Numbered from the stretch's first letter, positions 7,737 to 14,584 are shown. The stretch: DNA of 21,932 bases from Candidatus Margulisiibacteriota bacterium (GCA_031279305.1 JAITIS010000060.1:1-21932), one strand, 5' to 3'. A program made the numbers and translations. The notes: generated by a model from the letters alone, not told the origin.

Positions 7737-8534
7737 ATGGAGCTTTTGAAGGGCGTTTTTTTAGGCATTATCGAGGGGCTTACCGAGTTTTTGCCGATCA
7801 GCAGCACAGGCCACCTAATATTGGCCAATGAAGTGATCCAGCTGGGCGGCGGCGCGGAGTTTACCAAAGCCTTTGAGGTCATCATTCAGCTGGGCGCCAT
7901 ACTGGCCGTGGTGTATCTTTTCTGGGATAAACTCTGGCCGTTCAAGGGTTTCCGGCTGCGCAAGGACATTTTTGGGATGTGGCTGAAGATCGCGCTGGCG
8001 GTCACCCCGGCGGCGATACTGGGATTTCTCTACGAGGAAACCATCGACGCCAAATTATTCCAGCCCCGCCCGGTGGCGGTGGCGTTGATATTTTACGGCG
8101 CGGTTCTGATTTGCATAGAAAGTTTTTTAGGCAGCCGCCCGGCCAAAATTATCGCCGCATCCCGCATCGGTTGGCTGACCGCGCTGGCGCTGGGGCTGTT
8201 CCAGTGTCTGGCGCTGATCCCCGGCACCTCGCGCTCGGCGGCCACGATCATCGGCGGGCTTTTGCTGGGGCTGTCCAGAGCGGCGGCGGCGGAATTTTCT
8301 TTTTTTCTGGCCATACCGACAATGTTCGGCGCCACCCTGCTCAAGCTGTGCAAAATCTGCGGCGCGGTTTCTCCGCTGGGCTGGCTGATTATACTGGCCG
8401 GCTTTGGCGCGTCCTATCTCACCGCGGTTGTGGTCATCCGCCTGTTTATGGATTATATTCAAAAACATAATTTCAAACTCTTCGGCTGGTACAGAATAAT
8501 TTTAGGGCTGATCGTGCTTTGGCTGCTTCGCTAG
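7737..8534 (+). CDS. uppP: Undecaprenyl-diphosphatase
   Basis: The 265-residue polytopic membrane protein (BacA/UppP family) carries the two active-site motifs EGLTEFLPISSTGHL (E13, E17, H26) and PGTSRSAATI (R166). It dephosphorylates undecaprenyl diphosphate to recycle the lipid carrier for peptidoglycan and surface polysaccharides, and its overproduction gives bacitracin resistance. I chose the ATG at 7737 because homologues begin just there and the -10 element spans 7721-7726. An in-frame ATG at 7722 lies inside that -10. It is transcribed alone; no hairpin-plus-T terminator directly follows the stop, and the nearest one is at 8708-8742. Confidence 0.94.
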   Translation: MELLKGVFLGIIEGLTEFLPISSTGHLILANEVIQLGGGAEFTKAFEVIIQLGAILAVVYLFWDKLWPFKGFRLRKDIFGMWLKIALAVTPAAILGFLYEETIDAKLFQPRPVAVALIFYGAVLICIESFLGSRPAKIIAASRIGWLTALALGLFQCLALIPGTSRSAATIIGGLLLGLSRAAAAEFSFFLAIPTMFGATLLKLCKICGAVSPLGWLIILAGFGASYLTAVVVIRLFMDYIQKHNFKLFGWYRIILGLIVLWLLR

Positions 8535-8641
8535 CACTAACATATTTGTATAGTTTATTTTAATTATTAACAAAAATGTTATGAAATTTTTAACAAAATT
8601 GTTAGTTTCAAAGCAAAATTCCGCTTAATTAAGCTAAATCA
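8535..8641. promoter_or_regulatory. AT-rich intergenic stretch with three TAACA-N4-TGTTA-type dyads
   Basis: No gene is seen here. Two perfect dyads, TAACA-AAAA-TGTTA (8568-8581) and TAACA-AAAT-TGTTA (8591-8604), are 23 bp apart. A third, imperfect one (TAACA-TATT-TGTAT, 8538-8551) lies 30 bp upstream of the first. A promoter-like AAGCAA (8611-8616), 18 bp, TAAATC (8635-8640), with AGC directly before the -10, follows. The layout suggests repressor or activator sites before a transcription start near 8647, but the protein that binds is unknown. Confidence 0.35.
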
Positions 8642-8742
8642 AGTGAAATGGCAAAAATTTTGCCCGAATACAGGCGGTTTCACTCTACTGCCCTGATAGA
8701 GCGAAGCAATATGCCAGCGCTTGCGCGCTGGCATATTTTTTT
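8642..8742 (+). ncRNA. Candidate structured small RNA or structured 3' UTR of uppP
   Basis: About 100 nt fold into consecutive hairpins. An outer stem AGTGAAA/TTTCACT (8642-8648 with 8678-8684) encloses a perfect GGCAAAA-A-TTTTGCC hairpin (8650-8664). Next comes CTCTA/TAGAG (8683-8701), and then a 13-bp intrinsic terminator (8708-8737 plus T-tract). No open reading frame explains it. It could be an independent small RNA or the processed 3' end of uppP mRNA. The predicted start near 8647 would cut into the outer stem, so the 5' end is uncertain. It matches no RNA family I recognise. Confidence 0.4.
8708..8742 (+). terminator. Intrinsic terminator
   Basis: A perfect 13-bp stem AATATGCCAGCGC/GCGCTGGCATATT with a TTGC loop is followed by a run of T to 8742. 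It ends transcription from uppP or from the candidate small RNA. Confidence 0.9.
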
Positions 8743-8748
8743 AGGGAA

Positions 8749-8777
8749 CAAAAAACCCGGCTTTTAGGCCAAGGTTT
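8749..8777 (-). terminator. Intrinsic terminator of the small barrel gene
   Basis: On the minus strand AAACC-TT-GGC, loop CTAAAA, GCC-G-GGTTT forms a stem with one internal mismatch, followed by a T-run. It lies 27 nt after the stop at 8804. Confidence 0.7.
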
Positions 8778-8803
8778 CATTTCTTAAAACCTAAGTTATT
8801 AGC

Positions 8804-9301
8804 TTAAAATAAATCCAGTATCGCGTAAATTCTGGCGCTGTTGCCGGCCAGCATCGCATTGCCTTTTCTGTCGTCTCCGTTAAATTTCCCGCTGGTCGAG
8901 CTGTAAGCTATCGCATCAGCCTTCAGCGCAAATACTCTGTTCAATTTCCATTTGGCGCTGCCGCCCAGAGCAATAGTATTAGATGTATCGCCGTCACCGG
9001 AAAGGGACGTATATATCCCCGTCACACCCAGCAAAAAATCACCTTTGGCTAAAATATAATATGTGCCTTCCAGTATAAGAAAGCTAATGCCCTTGTTTAC
9101 GCCGCTGGCGTCCTCGTCAACGCCGCCGATAGAGCCCTGCAGGTCAATATTTTTATCGAACGCCCAGTACGCGCCATAAGAACCCAGTCCTACAGGCACA
9201 TTGCTCGGGAACAAGCTGCTGGCATTGGTATCAATGTACGCGCCAAATTCCGCAAAAACCAGAGACAAAAGCACAACAGACGCAATGATAACTTTTTTCA
9301 T
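8804..9301 (-). CDS. Small outer-membrane beta-barrel-like protein, function unknown
   Basis: The 165-residue product starts MKKVIIASVVLLSLVFAEF, a signal peptide with likely cleavage after the Ala near residue 17. The rest alternates polar and hydrophobic residues in short strands with Gly/Asp/Ser-rich turns. It ends RIYAILDLF, with a terminal Phe as expected for the BAM recognition signal. About eight strands would fit. I do not recognise a specific family; a small porin-like or structural barrel is the best description. A Shine-Dalgarno (AAGGAG) lies six bases before the ATG, and an extended -10 lies about 85 nt upstream, giving a long leader. It is transcribed alone and has its own terminator. 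Confidence 0.8.
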   Translation of the reverse strand: MKKVIIASVVLLSLVFAEFGAYIDTNASSLFPSNVPVGLGSYGAYWAFDKNIDLQGSIGGVDEDASGVNKGISFLILEGTYYILAKGDFLLGVTGIYTSLSGDGDTSNTIALGGSAKWKLNRVFALKADAIAYSSTSGKFNGDDRKGNAMLAGNSARIYAILDLF

Positions 9302-9387
9302 TTTTTCTCCTTAGAATTTTTTACCAGACCCCATAGCCGTTTTGCCTGCCATCACCTCCCGCTGCTTCAGAATGACAAAAACGATTT

Positions 9388-9396
9388 ATTATACCA
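9388..9396 (-). promoter_or_regulatory. Extended -10 promoter of the small barrel gene
   Basis: The minus strand reads TGG-TATAAT, an extended -10 with a consensus hexamer. A TTGCCA lies 19 bp upstream, a long spacer. The start would be near 9381, giving a leader of about 80 nt. Confidence 0.55.
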
Positions 9397-9412
9397 TATA
9401 TTTTTTCGCGCG

Positions 9413-9441
9413 TGGCAAAAAAAGGACGGATAGGCTAAACT
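9413..9441 (+). promoter_or_regulatory. Promoter of the NAD-synthetase-type glutaminase
   Basis: TGGCAA (9413-9418), 17 bp, TAAACT (9436-9441), with GGC before the -10. The ATG is 8 nt beyond it and no Shine-Dalgarno is seen, so the transcript is probably leaderless. It closely resembles the nadE promoter at 10643-10670. Confidence 0.6.
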
Positions 9442-9449
9442 GCCGGTGT

Positions 9450-10262
9450 ATGCGAGCCGCCATAGCCCAGATATACCCCGCGCTCGGCAATATCGCCGCC
9501 AATTACGCGCTGCTGGAGCGGGAAATTCTGGCCGCTAGGCAGGCCGGGGCCGGATTGATCATTTTCCCGGAACTGGCGCTGACCGGTTATTTTCTTAAAG
9601 ATCAGGTCTATGATCTGCTCCAGACCGCGGCGGAATATCTGGAAAAATTAAAAAAATTAAGCGCGGATATCGACATACTCTGCGGATCTATCGAGGAGCA
9701 GAACAGCCGCGCCTATAACTCGGCTTTTTATTTGAGCAGAGGCCGTTTACTGCGCACGCACCGCAAAGTTTATCTGCCCACCTACGGAATGTTTGACGAA
9801 AAACGCTACTTCAGCGCGGGCAGCCGGTTTGAAGTTTTCGAGAGTATTCTTGGTCGGACCGCCCTGCTCCTCTGCGAGGATGCCTGGCATTTTTCCAGCG
9901 CGTATCTGGCCGCCGCCGGCGGCGCGGAAAATATCATCATCCTGTCCTCGTCGCCTTACCGCGAGGGCATTCAGGAGCGCTGGCACAGCATCAATCAAAA
10001 CATCGCTTATAATTTCGCCGTCAACGTCATCTACTGCAACCGCGCCGGCATAGAGGACGGCGTGACTTTCTGGGGCGGCAGCGAGGTTTACGGCGGCGAC
10101 GGCCGGCTGCTCAAACGCGCCGCGGATCTGGAGGCGCAGACTATTCTGGCGGAATTAAAAAATGACCCAGAAAAAAGACATCACTCAGTTTTCGCGCGCG
10201 ACGAACGGGTGGATGTTGTGCTCCGGGAACTGCACCGTATCTGGCAGGCCGGGATGCAATAA
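9450..10262 (+). CDS. Nitrilase-superfamily amidohydrolase, stand-alone NAD-synthetase-type glutaminase
   Basis: The 270-residue product has the nitrilase catalytic triad: E41 in IIFPELALTGY, K106 in THRKVYLPTYGMFDEKRYF, and C142 in LLLCEDAWH. These motif contexts match the N-terminal glutaminase domain of glutamine-dependent NAD synthetases, which feeds ammonia to the synthetase domain. Here that domain is a separate gene, with a stand-alone NadE 414 nt downstream. I infer that the two proteins form a split glutamine-dependent NAD synthetase in the cytoplasm; another amidase role is possible. The start at 9450 was chosen because the fold begins MRAAIAQIYPALGN there. Longer upstream readings would cross the promoter and look non-coding. 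Confidence 0.85.
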   Translation: MRAAIAQIYPALGNIAANYALLEREILAARQAGAGLIIFPELALTGYFLKDQVYDLLQTAAEYLEKLKKLSADIDILCGSIEEQNSRAYNSAFYLSRGRLLRTHRKVYLPTYGMFDEKRYFSAGSRFEVFESILGRTALLLCEDAWHFSSAYLAAAGGAENIIILSSSPYREGIQERWHSINQNIAYNFAVNVIYCNRAGIEDGVTFWGGSEVYGGDGRLLKRAADLEAQTILAELKNDPEKRHHSVFARDERVDVVLRELHRIWQAGMQ

Positions 10263-10613
10263 AATTTTCAGTTCTTGGCGTATCCAATTCTTATAAGTAT
10301 GGCTCATCCACTGGGACTGTAATAAAATATCTATTACTTCCAGCCGTTCTTGATCCGTAATAAATTCATTGGAGCCGTCGCGCAGAGAAGTCAGCCATCT
10401 GGACAGCTTAGATTCTCTCTTGCCGTTCCAAGTCTGCACCGGAGGACGGGTATTGCCTTCCGCAAACCAGCTGGCTAGGTCGTCTATGTTGCGCCGGTTA
10501 TCTATTGGGGTGTATCTGGGCGCGATTACGCGTCTCTCATCGACCGGTATAGGCTGTAAATTCTGCGCGTCCTGAATAAAGCGTTCTATATTGGCAAAAT
10601 GCTTGGCATACAT
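10185..10613 (-). CDS. Hypothetical protein between the NAD synthesis genes, opposite strand
   Basis: The frame gives 142 residues from the ATG at 10613, or 150 from a TTG at 10637. The sequence looks protein-like, with balanced composition and several Trp and charged residues (NIDDLASWFAEGNTRPP, TWNGKRESKLSRWLTSLRD, WIRQELKILLHPGLPD). There is no signal peptide, membrane segment or known motif. Its last 78 bases overlap the 3' end of the glutaminase gene in antisense. No clear Shine-Dalgarno precedes either start. I do not recognise it. It fills what would otherwise be a 414-bp gap, and the opposite strand there has no coding frame. Confidence 0.5.
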   Translation of the reverse strand: MYAKHFANIERFIQDAQNLQPIPVDERRVIAPRYTPIDNRRNIDDLASWFAEGNTRPPVQTWNGKRESKLSRWLTSLRDGSNEFITDQERLEVIDILLQSQWMSHTYKNWIRQELKILLHPGLPDTVQFPEHNIHPFVAREN

Positions 10614-10642
10614 ATAATTTTGTCGTAAATTTAGCAAGTTTG

Positions 10643-10670
10643 TTGCAAAAAAAACAGGATGGGCTAAACT
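10643..10670 (+). promoter_or_regulatory. Promoter of nadE
   Basis: TTGCAA (10643-10648), 16 bp, TAAACT (10665-10670), with GGC before the -10. Only six bases separate the -10 from the ATG, so transcription should start at or next to the start codon. Confidence 0.6.
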
Positions 10671-10676
10671 GAGCGT

Positions 10677-11483
10677 ATGGACACCGCACAGACCGTCGCC
10701 ATATTGTTAAATTTCCTGCGGGAAGAAATAAAAAAAACCGGTTTGCATAAAGCCGTGCTCGGTTTATCCGGCGGCATAGATTCCGCCGTAGTCTGCGCTC
10801 TATGCGCCGGAGCGCTCGGCGCGGATAATGTGCGCGCGCTGTGTCTGCCCTATAAAACTTCCCATCCAGAGAGTGAGGCGCACGCGCGTCTCTGCGCGGA
10901 AACTTACGGCGTCCCTTATCAGGTCATTGAGATCACGCCCCAGATCGACGCTTATTTTGAGCATACGGAGCCGGACGCTCCGCCGCTGCGCCGCGGCAAT
11001 AAAATGGCGCGCGAAAGAATGGCCATACTTTACGATCACTCGGCCAAACTGGGCGGGCTGGTTGTCGGCACCAGCAACAAAACAGAGCTTTTGCTCGGCT
11101 ACGGCACGCAGCACGGCGATTTGGCCTCGGCGCTCAATCCCATCGGCGACATCTATAAAACAGATATTTTCGCGCTGGCCGGTCGCTTAAAAGTCCCGGA
11201 GCCGATTATCAAAAAAACTCCGTCCGCCGACCTATGGGCCGGCCAGTCCGACGAGGCGGAGTTAGGCTACACTTACGCGCGGATCGACGAGCTGCTGGCG
11301 GAGCTGATCGACCGGAGAATTTCCGAGCGCGCGTTAAAAGAAAAATACGATCCGGTTTTTGTGGACAAAATAATCACGCTGGTCAAAAAATCCCAGTTCA
11401 AACGCCGCCTGCCGCTCATCGCCAAACTCTCCGCGCGCACGATCGACCGAGAATTTCGGTATCCCCGAGATTGGGGAGTTTAG
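10677..11483 (+). CDS. nadE: NAD synthetase (ammonia-type domain, no glutaminase fused)
   Basis: The 268-residue product is an N-type ATP pyrophosphatase with the P-loop LGLSGGIDSAVV near residue 30, RERMAILYDHSA near 113, VVGTSNKTELLLGYGT near 131, and the acceptor loop PSADLWAGQSDE near 182. It adenylates nicotinate adenine dinucleotide and amidates it to NAD+ with ammonia. The length matches stand-alone NadE; glutamine-dependent forms are about 540-650 residues because they carry a nitrilase domain. Here that domain is encoded separately just upstream. The start at 10677 has no Shine-Dalgarno and a -10 six bases ahead. glnN follows after 185 bp but has its own promoter. Confidence 0.95.
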   Translation: MDTAQTVAILLNFLREEIKKTGLHKAVLGLSGGIDSAVVCALCAGALGADNVRALCLPYKTSHPESEAHARLCAETYGVPYQVIEITPQIDAYFEHTEPDAPPLRRGNKMARERMAILYDHSAKLGGLVVGTSNKTELLLGYGTQHGDLASALNPIGDIYKTDIFALAGRLKVPEPIIKKTPSADLWAGQSDEAELGYTYARIDELLAELIDRRISERALKEKYDPVFVDKIITLVKKSQFKRRLPLIAKLSARTIDREFRYPRDWGV

Positions 11484-11491
11484 TTAAAAAT

Positions 11492-11539
11492 ACATACATT
11501 TTTGTAATATATTTGCCGTAAAACATACATTTTTGTAAT
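11492..11539. promoter_or_regulatory. Two identical 17-bp upstream activator-like sites for glnN
   Basis: ACATACATTTTTGTAAT occurs at 11492-11508 and again, exactly, at 11523-11539. The offset is 31 bp, close to three helical turns. Each copy contains the dyad TACA-N4-TGTA. They lie about 130 and 100 bp before the start expected from the sigma-54 promoter at 11603, where enhancer-binding proteins usually bind. Confidence 0.65.
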
Positions 11540-11602
11540 TATATTGGATAATCGCGGAGCAGCTTAGCAGTTTTTTACGGCAAACAGCCTATTTTCCACG
11601 TT

Positions 11603-11617
11603 TGGCACAAAGTATGC
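11603..11617 (+). promoter_or_regulatory. Sigma-54 (RpoN) promoter of glnN
   Basis: TGGCAC-AAAGT-ATGC gives the invariant GG (11604-11605) and GC (11616-11617) with exactly 10 bases between. The -24 box is perfect and the -12 box matches three of four bases (consensus TTGC). The start would be near 11628, giving a leader of about 40 nt with the glnN Shine-Dalgarno. Confidence 0.75.
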
Positions 11618-11668
11618 GAATACTGTAAAGCAAAGCCTTAAACCGGCAAACTTTTGAGGAGGTCAATA

Positions 11669-13792
11669 ATGGGTTCTCATTGCTGCTGTGAAAAATTAAA
11701 CGCCGCCGAGATTTTCGGCGCCAATGTATTCAACGAAAAGGTGATGAAAGAAAGACTGCCCAAAGACACTTACCGGGCTTTGCGCAAAGTCATCCGCGGT
11801 CAGGCCGAGCTGACGCCGGAGGTCGCCGATGTGGTGGCTGGCGCGATCAAGGCTTGGGCTATCGAAAAAGGCGCGTCGCATTACACGCACTGGTTTCAGC
11901 CGTTGACCAATGTCACCGCGGAAAAGCACGATTCTTTCATCGATCCGGCCGGCGACGGCACGGTCATTATGGAATTTTCCGGCAAACAGCTCATCAAGGG
12001 CGAGCCGGACGCTTCATCTTTTCCCAGCGGCGGACTGCGCGCCACTTTTGAGGCGCGCGGCTACACGGCCTGGGACTGCACTTCGCCGGTTTTCCTGAAA
12101 ACCGACGCGGCGGGCGATGTCACGCTGTGCATACCCACGGCCTTTTGTTCCTATACCGGACACGCGCTGGACAAAAAAACCCCGCTGCTGCGCTCGATGA
12201 ACGCCGTATCCAAACAGGCGCTGCGGGTGCTGAAAACTTTTGGCAATAAGACCGCGCGGTCCGTGCTCTCGACTGTCGGACCGGAGCAGGAATATTTTCT
12301 CGTCGACAAAGAATATTATCTGAAGCGGCTGGATTTAATTTTGGCTGGACGCACGCTGTTCGGCGCGCCGTCGCCCAAAGGCCAGGAACTGGAGGATCAG
12401 TATTTTGGCGCCATCAAAGACCGCGTGTCCGCGTTTATGAAAGACTTGGATATTGAGCTTTGGAAAATGGGCGTGCTGGCCAAGACTAAACATAACGAAG
12501 TGGCGCCCAGCCAGTTCGAAATCGCGCCGGTTTTCTCCACCACCAATATCGCCGCCGATCATAATCAAATATTGATGGAAACCATCCAGAAAATCGCCCT
12601 GCGCCACGGTATGGTCTGCCTTCTGCACGAAAAACCTTACGCCGGCATCAACGGCAACGGCAAACACAACAACTGGTCTCTCTCCACCGATGACGGCCAG
12701 AACCTGCTCGATCCGGGTGTCACGCCGGAGCAAAATGAGCAATTCCTCGCTTTTTGCTGCGCGGTCATCAAAGCGGTGGACACTCACGCCGATCTATTGC
12801 GCGCCACCTGCGCCACCAGCGGCAACGACCATCGCTTGGGCGCCAACGAAGCGCCTCCCGGCATTATCTCGATATTCCTAGGCGAGACGCTGAATGAGGT
12901 GCTGGCCAGCATAGCCAGCGGCGGTAAATATAAATCCGGCGGCAGCGCTCTCTTAAAACTCGGCGTGGATACCCTGCCCGCCCTGCCCAAAGACAACTCC
13001 GACCGTAACCGCACCTCGCCTTTCGCTTTTACCGGCAACAAATTTGAGTTTCGGATGGTCGGCTCCTCCGCTTCTATTTCCGGGCCAAACGTGACCCTGA
13101 ACACCATAGTGGCCGAGGCTCTGGATGAGCTGGCCACCCGTCTGGAAAAAACTAAAAATTTGAACGCGGAAGTTACGGCTTATGTCAAAGAAGTCATCGA
13201 AAAGCACGGCCGCGTGATTTTCGACGGCAATGGCTACACCGAGGACTGGCCGAAAGAAGCGGAAAAAAGAGGCCTGCCCAATGTGAAAAACACGGTGGAC
13301 GCGCTCAAGGCCTATCTGACGCCCAAAGCGCAAAAATTGTATGACAAATACAACGTGCTAAGCAAAGAAGAGCTGCATTCCCGCTACGAAATCTATATCG
13401 AGCAATACTGCAAGCACATCAATATCGAGGCGCTGTGCGCTGTTAAGATGAGCCGGACGCTGTATATCCCGACCGCGTTAAAATCCGCGGCCAAACTGGC
13501 CAAAGAAACCACTGCCCTGAAAGCCGCGGGCGCGGCCACAGCCGTGGCGGAAGAGCTGTTGGCCAAAGTCAGCCGTCTGCTGGAGGCGATCAATAAAAAA
13601 ACAGCCGCGCTGGAAGCCGCCAACGCCAAGGCCAACGCCGCGGAGGACGCCACCGATAAAGCGATTTTATTCCGCGACGAAGTATTCACAGCCATTGCCG
13701 CCCTGCGCGAGGAAGTGGACGCGCTGGAAGTCATTGTGCCGGCCTATGTCTGGCCGGTGCCAACTTACGCGGATATGCTGTTCAAGCTGTAA
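11669..13792 (+). CDS. glnN: Glutamine synthetase type III
   Basis: The 707-residue product has GSIII length and motifs: HYTHWFQPLT near 72, SFPSGGLRATFEARGYTAWD near 115, EVAPSQFEIAP near 280, GINGNGKHNNWSLS near 325, GNDHRLGANEAPPG near 387, and DRNRTSPFAFTGNKFEFRMVG near 444. A long helical C-terminal region follows, typical of GSIII. It makes glutamine from glutamate, ammonia and ATP in the cytoplasm and acts as a large double-ring oligomer. The ATG at 11669 follows a strong Shine-Dalgarno (GAGGAGGT). A sigma-54 promoter and paired upstream sites precede it, so nitrogen-responsive control by an enhancer-binding activator is likely. It is followed by a strong terminator. Confidence 0.97.
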   Translation: MGSHCCCEKLNAAEIFGANVFNEKVMKERLPKDTYRALRKVIRGQAELTPEVADVVAGAIKAWAIEKGASHYTHWFQPLTNVTAEKHDSFIDPAGDGTVIMEFSGKQLIKGEPDASSFPSGGLRATFEARGYTAWDCTSPVFLKTDAAGDVTLCIPTAFCSYTGHALDKKTPLLRSMNAVSKQALRVLKTFGNKTARSVLSTVGPEQEYFLVDKEYYLKRLDLILAGRTLFGAPSPKGQELEDQYFGAIKDRVSAFMKDLDIELWKMGVLAKTKHNEVAPSQFEIAPVFSTTNIAADHNQILMETIQKIALRHGMVCLLHEKPYAGINGNGKHNNWSLSTDDGQNLLDPGVTPEQNEQFLAFCCAVIKAVDTHADLLRATCATSGNDHRLGANEAPPGIISIFLGETLNEVLASIASGGKYKSGGSALLKLGVDTLPALPKDNSDRNRTSPFAFTGNKFEFRMVGSSASISGPNVTLNTIVAEALDELATRLEKTKNLNAEVTAYVKEVIEKHGRVIFDGNGYTEDWPKEAEKRGLPNVKNTVDALKAYLTPKAQKLYDKYNVLSKEELHSRYEIYIEQYCKHINIEALCAVKMSRTLYIPTALKSAAKLAKETTALKAAGAATAVAEELLAKVSRLLEAINKKTAALEAANAKANAAEDATDKAILFRDEVFTAIAALREEVDALEVIVPAYVWPVPTYADMLFKL

Positions 13793-13817
13793 GAGTTAAA
13801 CTTTTAGCGGCGTCTTA

Positions 13818-13850
13818 AAGGGCGGCCCGGCGGGCCGCCCTTATTTTTTT
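13818..13850 (+). terminator. Intrinsic terminator of glnN
   Basis: An 11-bp, GC-rich stem AAGGGCGGCCC/GGGCCGCCCTT with a GGC loop is followed by A and seven T. It begins 25 nt after the glnN stop and lies just before the convergent gene ending at 13853. Confidence 0.95.
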
Positions 13851-13852
13851 AA

Positions 13853-14584
13853 TTAACGGATAGAAATTTTCTTGAGCGAGGCGGACATAGATTCATAGGC
13901 CAGGGCGACCATTTTATTTTCTTTTTCCGAGTAAGTGCGCCCGTTAAGATTTTCATCCAGATCATTCAGTCTGCCGACCAAAAGCCCCATTATCTGGATA
14001 AAACGGGGCAAAAGCTGGCTTCTCAAACCGGCCAGCTGTTTATCCGCCGTTGTTTCGCCGGACAACTCCTCGCTGAATAGATTGTTGCCCAAGAAAGCCA
14101 GCACCGCGAAATCCCGCTGAGTTTGAATAATAGTCTGAATGTCAGCCAGACCGGCGGTTATTCTTTTTTCTACTTTAGCCAGCAGTTTGGCAAAATTTTC
14201 ATAGTCCGTCTGCTCGCGCGGCAACAGGTATTTTATTTTGACCAGTAGTTTGCGGATGCGCAGAATATTCTGCCCGGCATTGGGCACGGTCAGCAGTCCC
14301 TTAAGCAGTCCCTGAATATCCACCAGTATTTTGCGCGCCGCGCTGTAAACCTGAGGACTGCCTTGCTCAGACAAGGCGTTGATCGTCGCGGAGATGATTA
14401 ACTGCTCGGCCAGCACGATACCGCCGGTAAGTTTGGCGCGCATATCCTGCAAGGCGTCTAACTCCGTCAGGGAAAGATTATCACCCTGGGCGGAAAAACG
14501 CCGAAAAAAAGACAGCGCTTCTTCAGTTAAGAATTTGAGCGCGTCCCGTTTACCGCCGACAGCGTCCGCAGCCTCCCACGACAT
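13853..14584 (-). CDS. Hypothetical helical protein, last gene of the lptD-lnt operon
   Basis: The 243-residue product is almost entirely predicted helix, with heptad-like Leu/Ile spacing (for example KILVDIQGLLKGLLTVPNAG, RIRKLLVKIKYLL, AKLLAKVEKRITAGLADIQT). It has no signal peptide, clear membrane segment, Cys clusters or known motif, so it is probably cytoplasmic. I do not recognise a family. A GGGGGGAT ribosome-binding site lies seven bases before the ATG. It starts 40 nt after lnt on the same strand, so it is probably co-transcribed with the envelope genes; no promoter is visible in the gap. The glnN terminator hairpin follows its stop but has no T-tract in this direction. Confidence 0.75.
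   Translation of the reverse strand: MSWEAADAVGGKRDALKFLTEEALSFFRRFSAQGDNLSLTELDALQDMRAKLTGGIVLAEQLIISATINALSEQGSPQVYSAARKILVDIQGLLKGLLTVPNAGQNILRIRKLLVKIKYLLPREQTDYENFAKLLAKVEKRITAGLADIQTIIQTQRDFAVLAFLGNNLFSEELSGETTADKQLAGLRSQLLPRFIQIMGLLVGRLNDLDENLNGRTYSEKENKMVALAYESMSASLKKISIR

Noticed and set aside
9312..9353. A 13-codon minus-strand frame in the leader of the small barrel gene, whose stop codon overlaps that gene's Shine-Dalgarno.
   Set aside because: It looks like a leader peptide, but its own ribosome-binding site is only two bases from its ATG and the peptide has no regulatory codon run. It is too short to support without conservation.
11462..11477. TCCCC/GGGGA hairpin at the end of nadE.
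   Set aside because: It is a short stem inside the coding sequence, followed by only three T; too weak to call a terminator.
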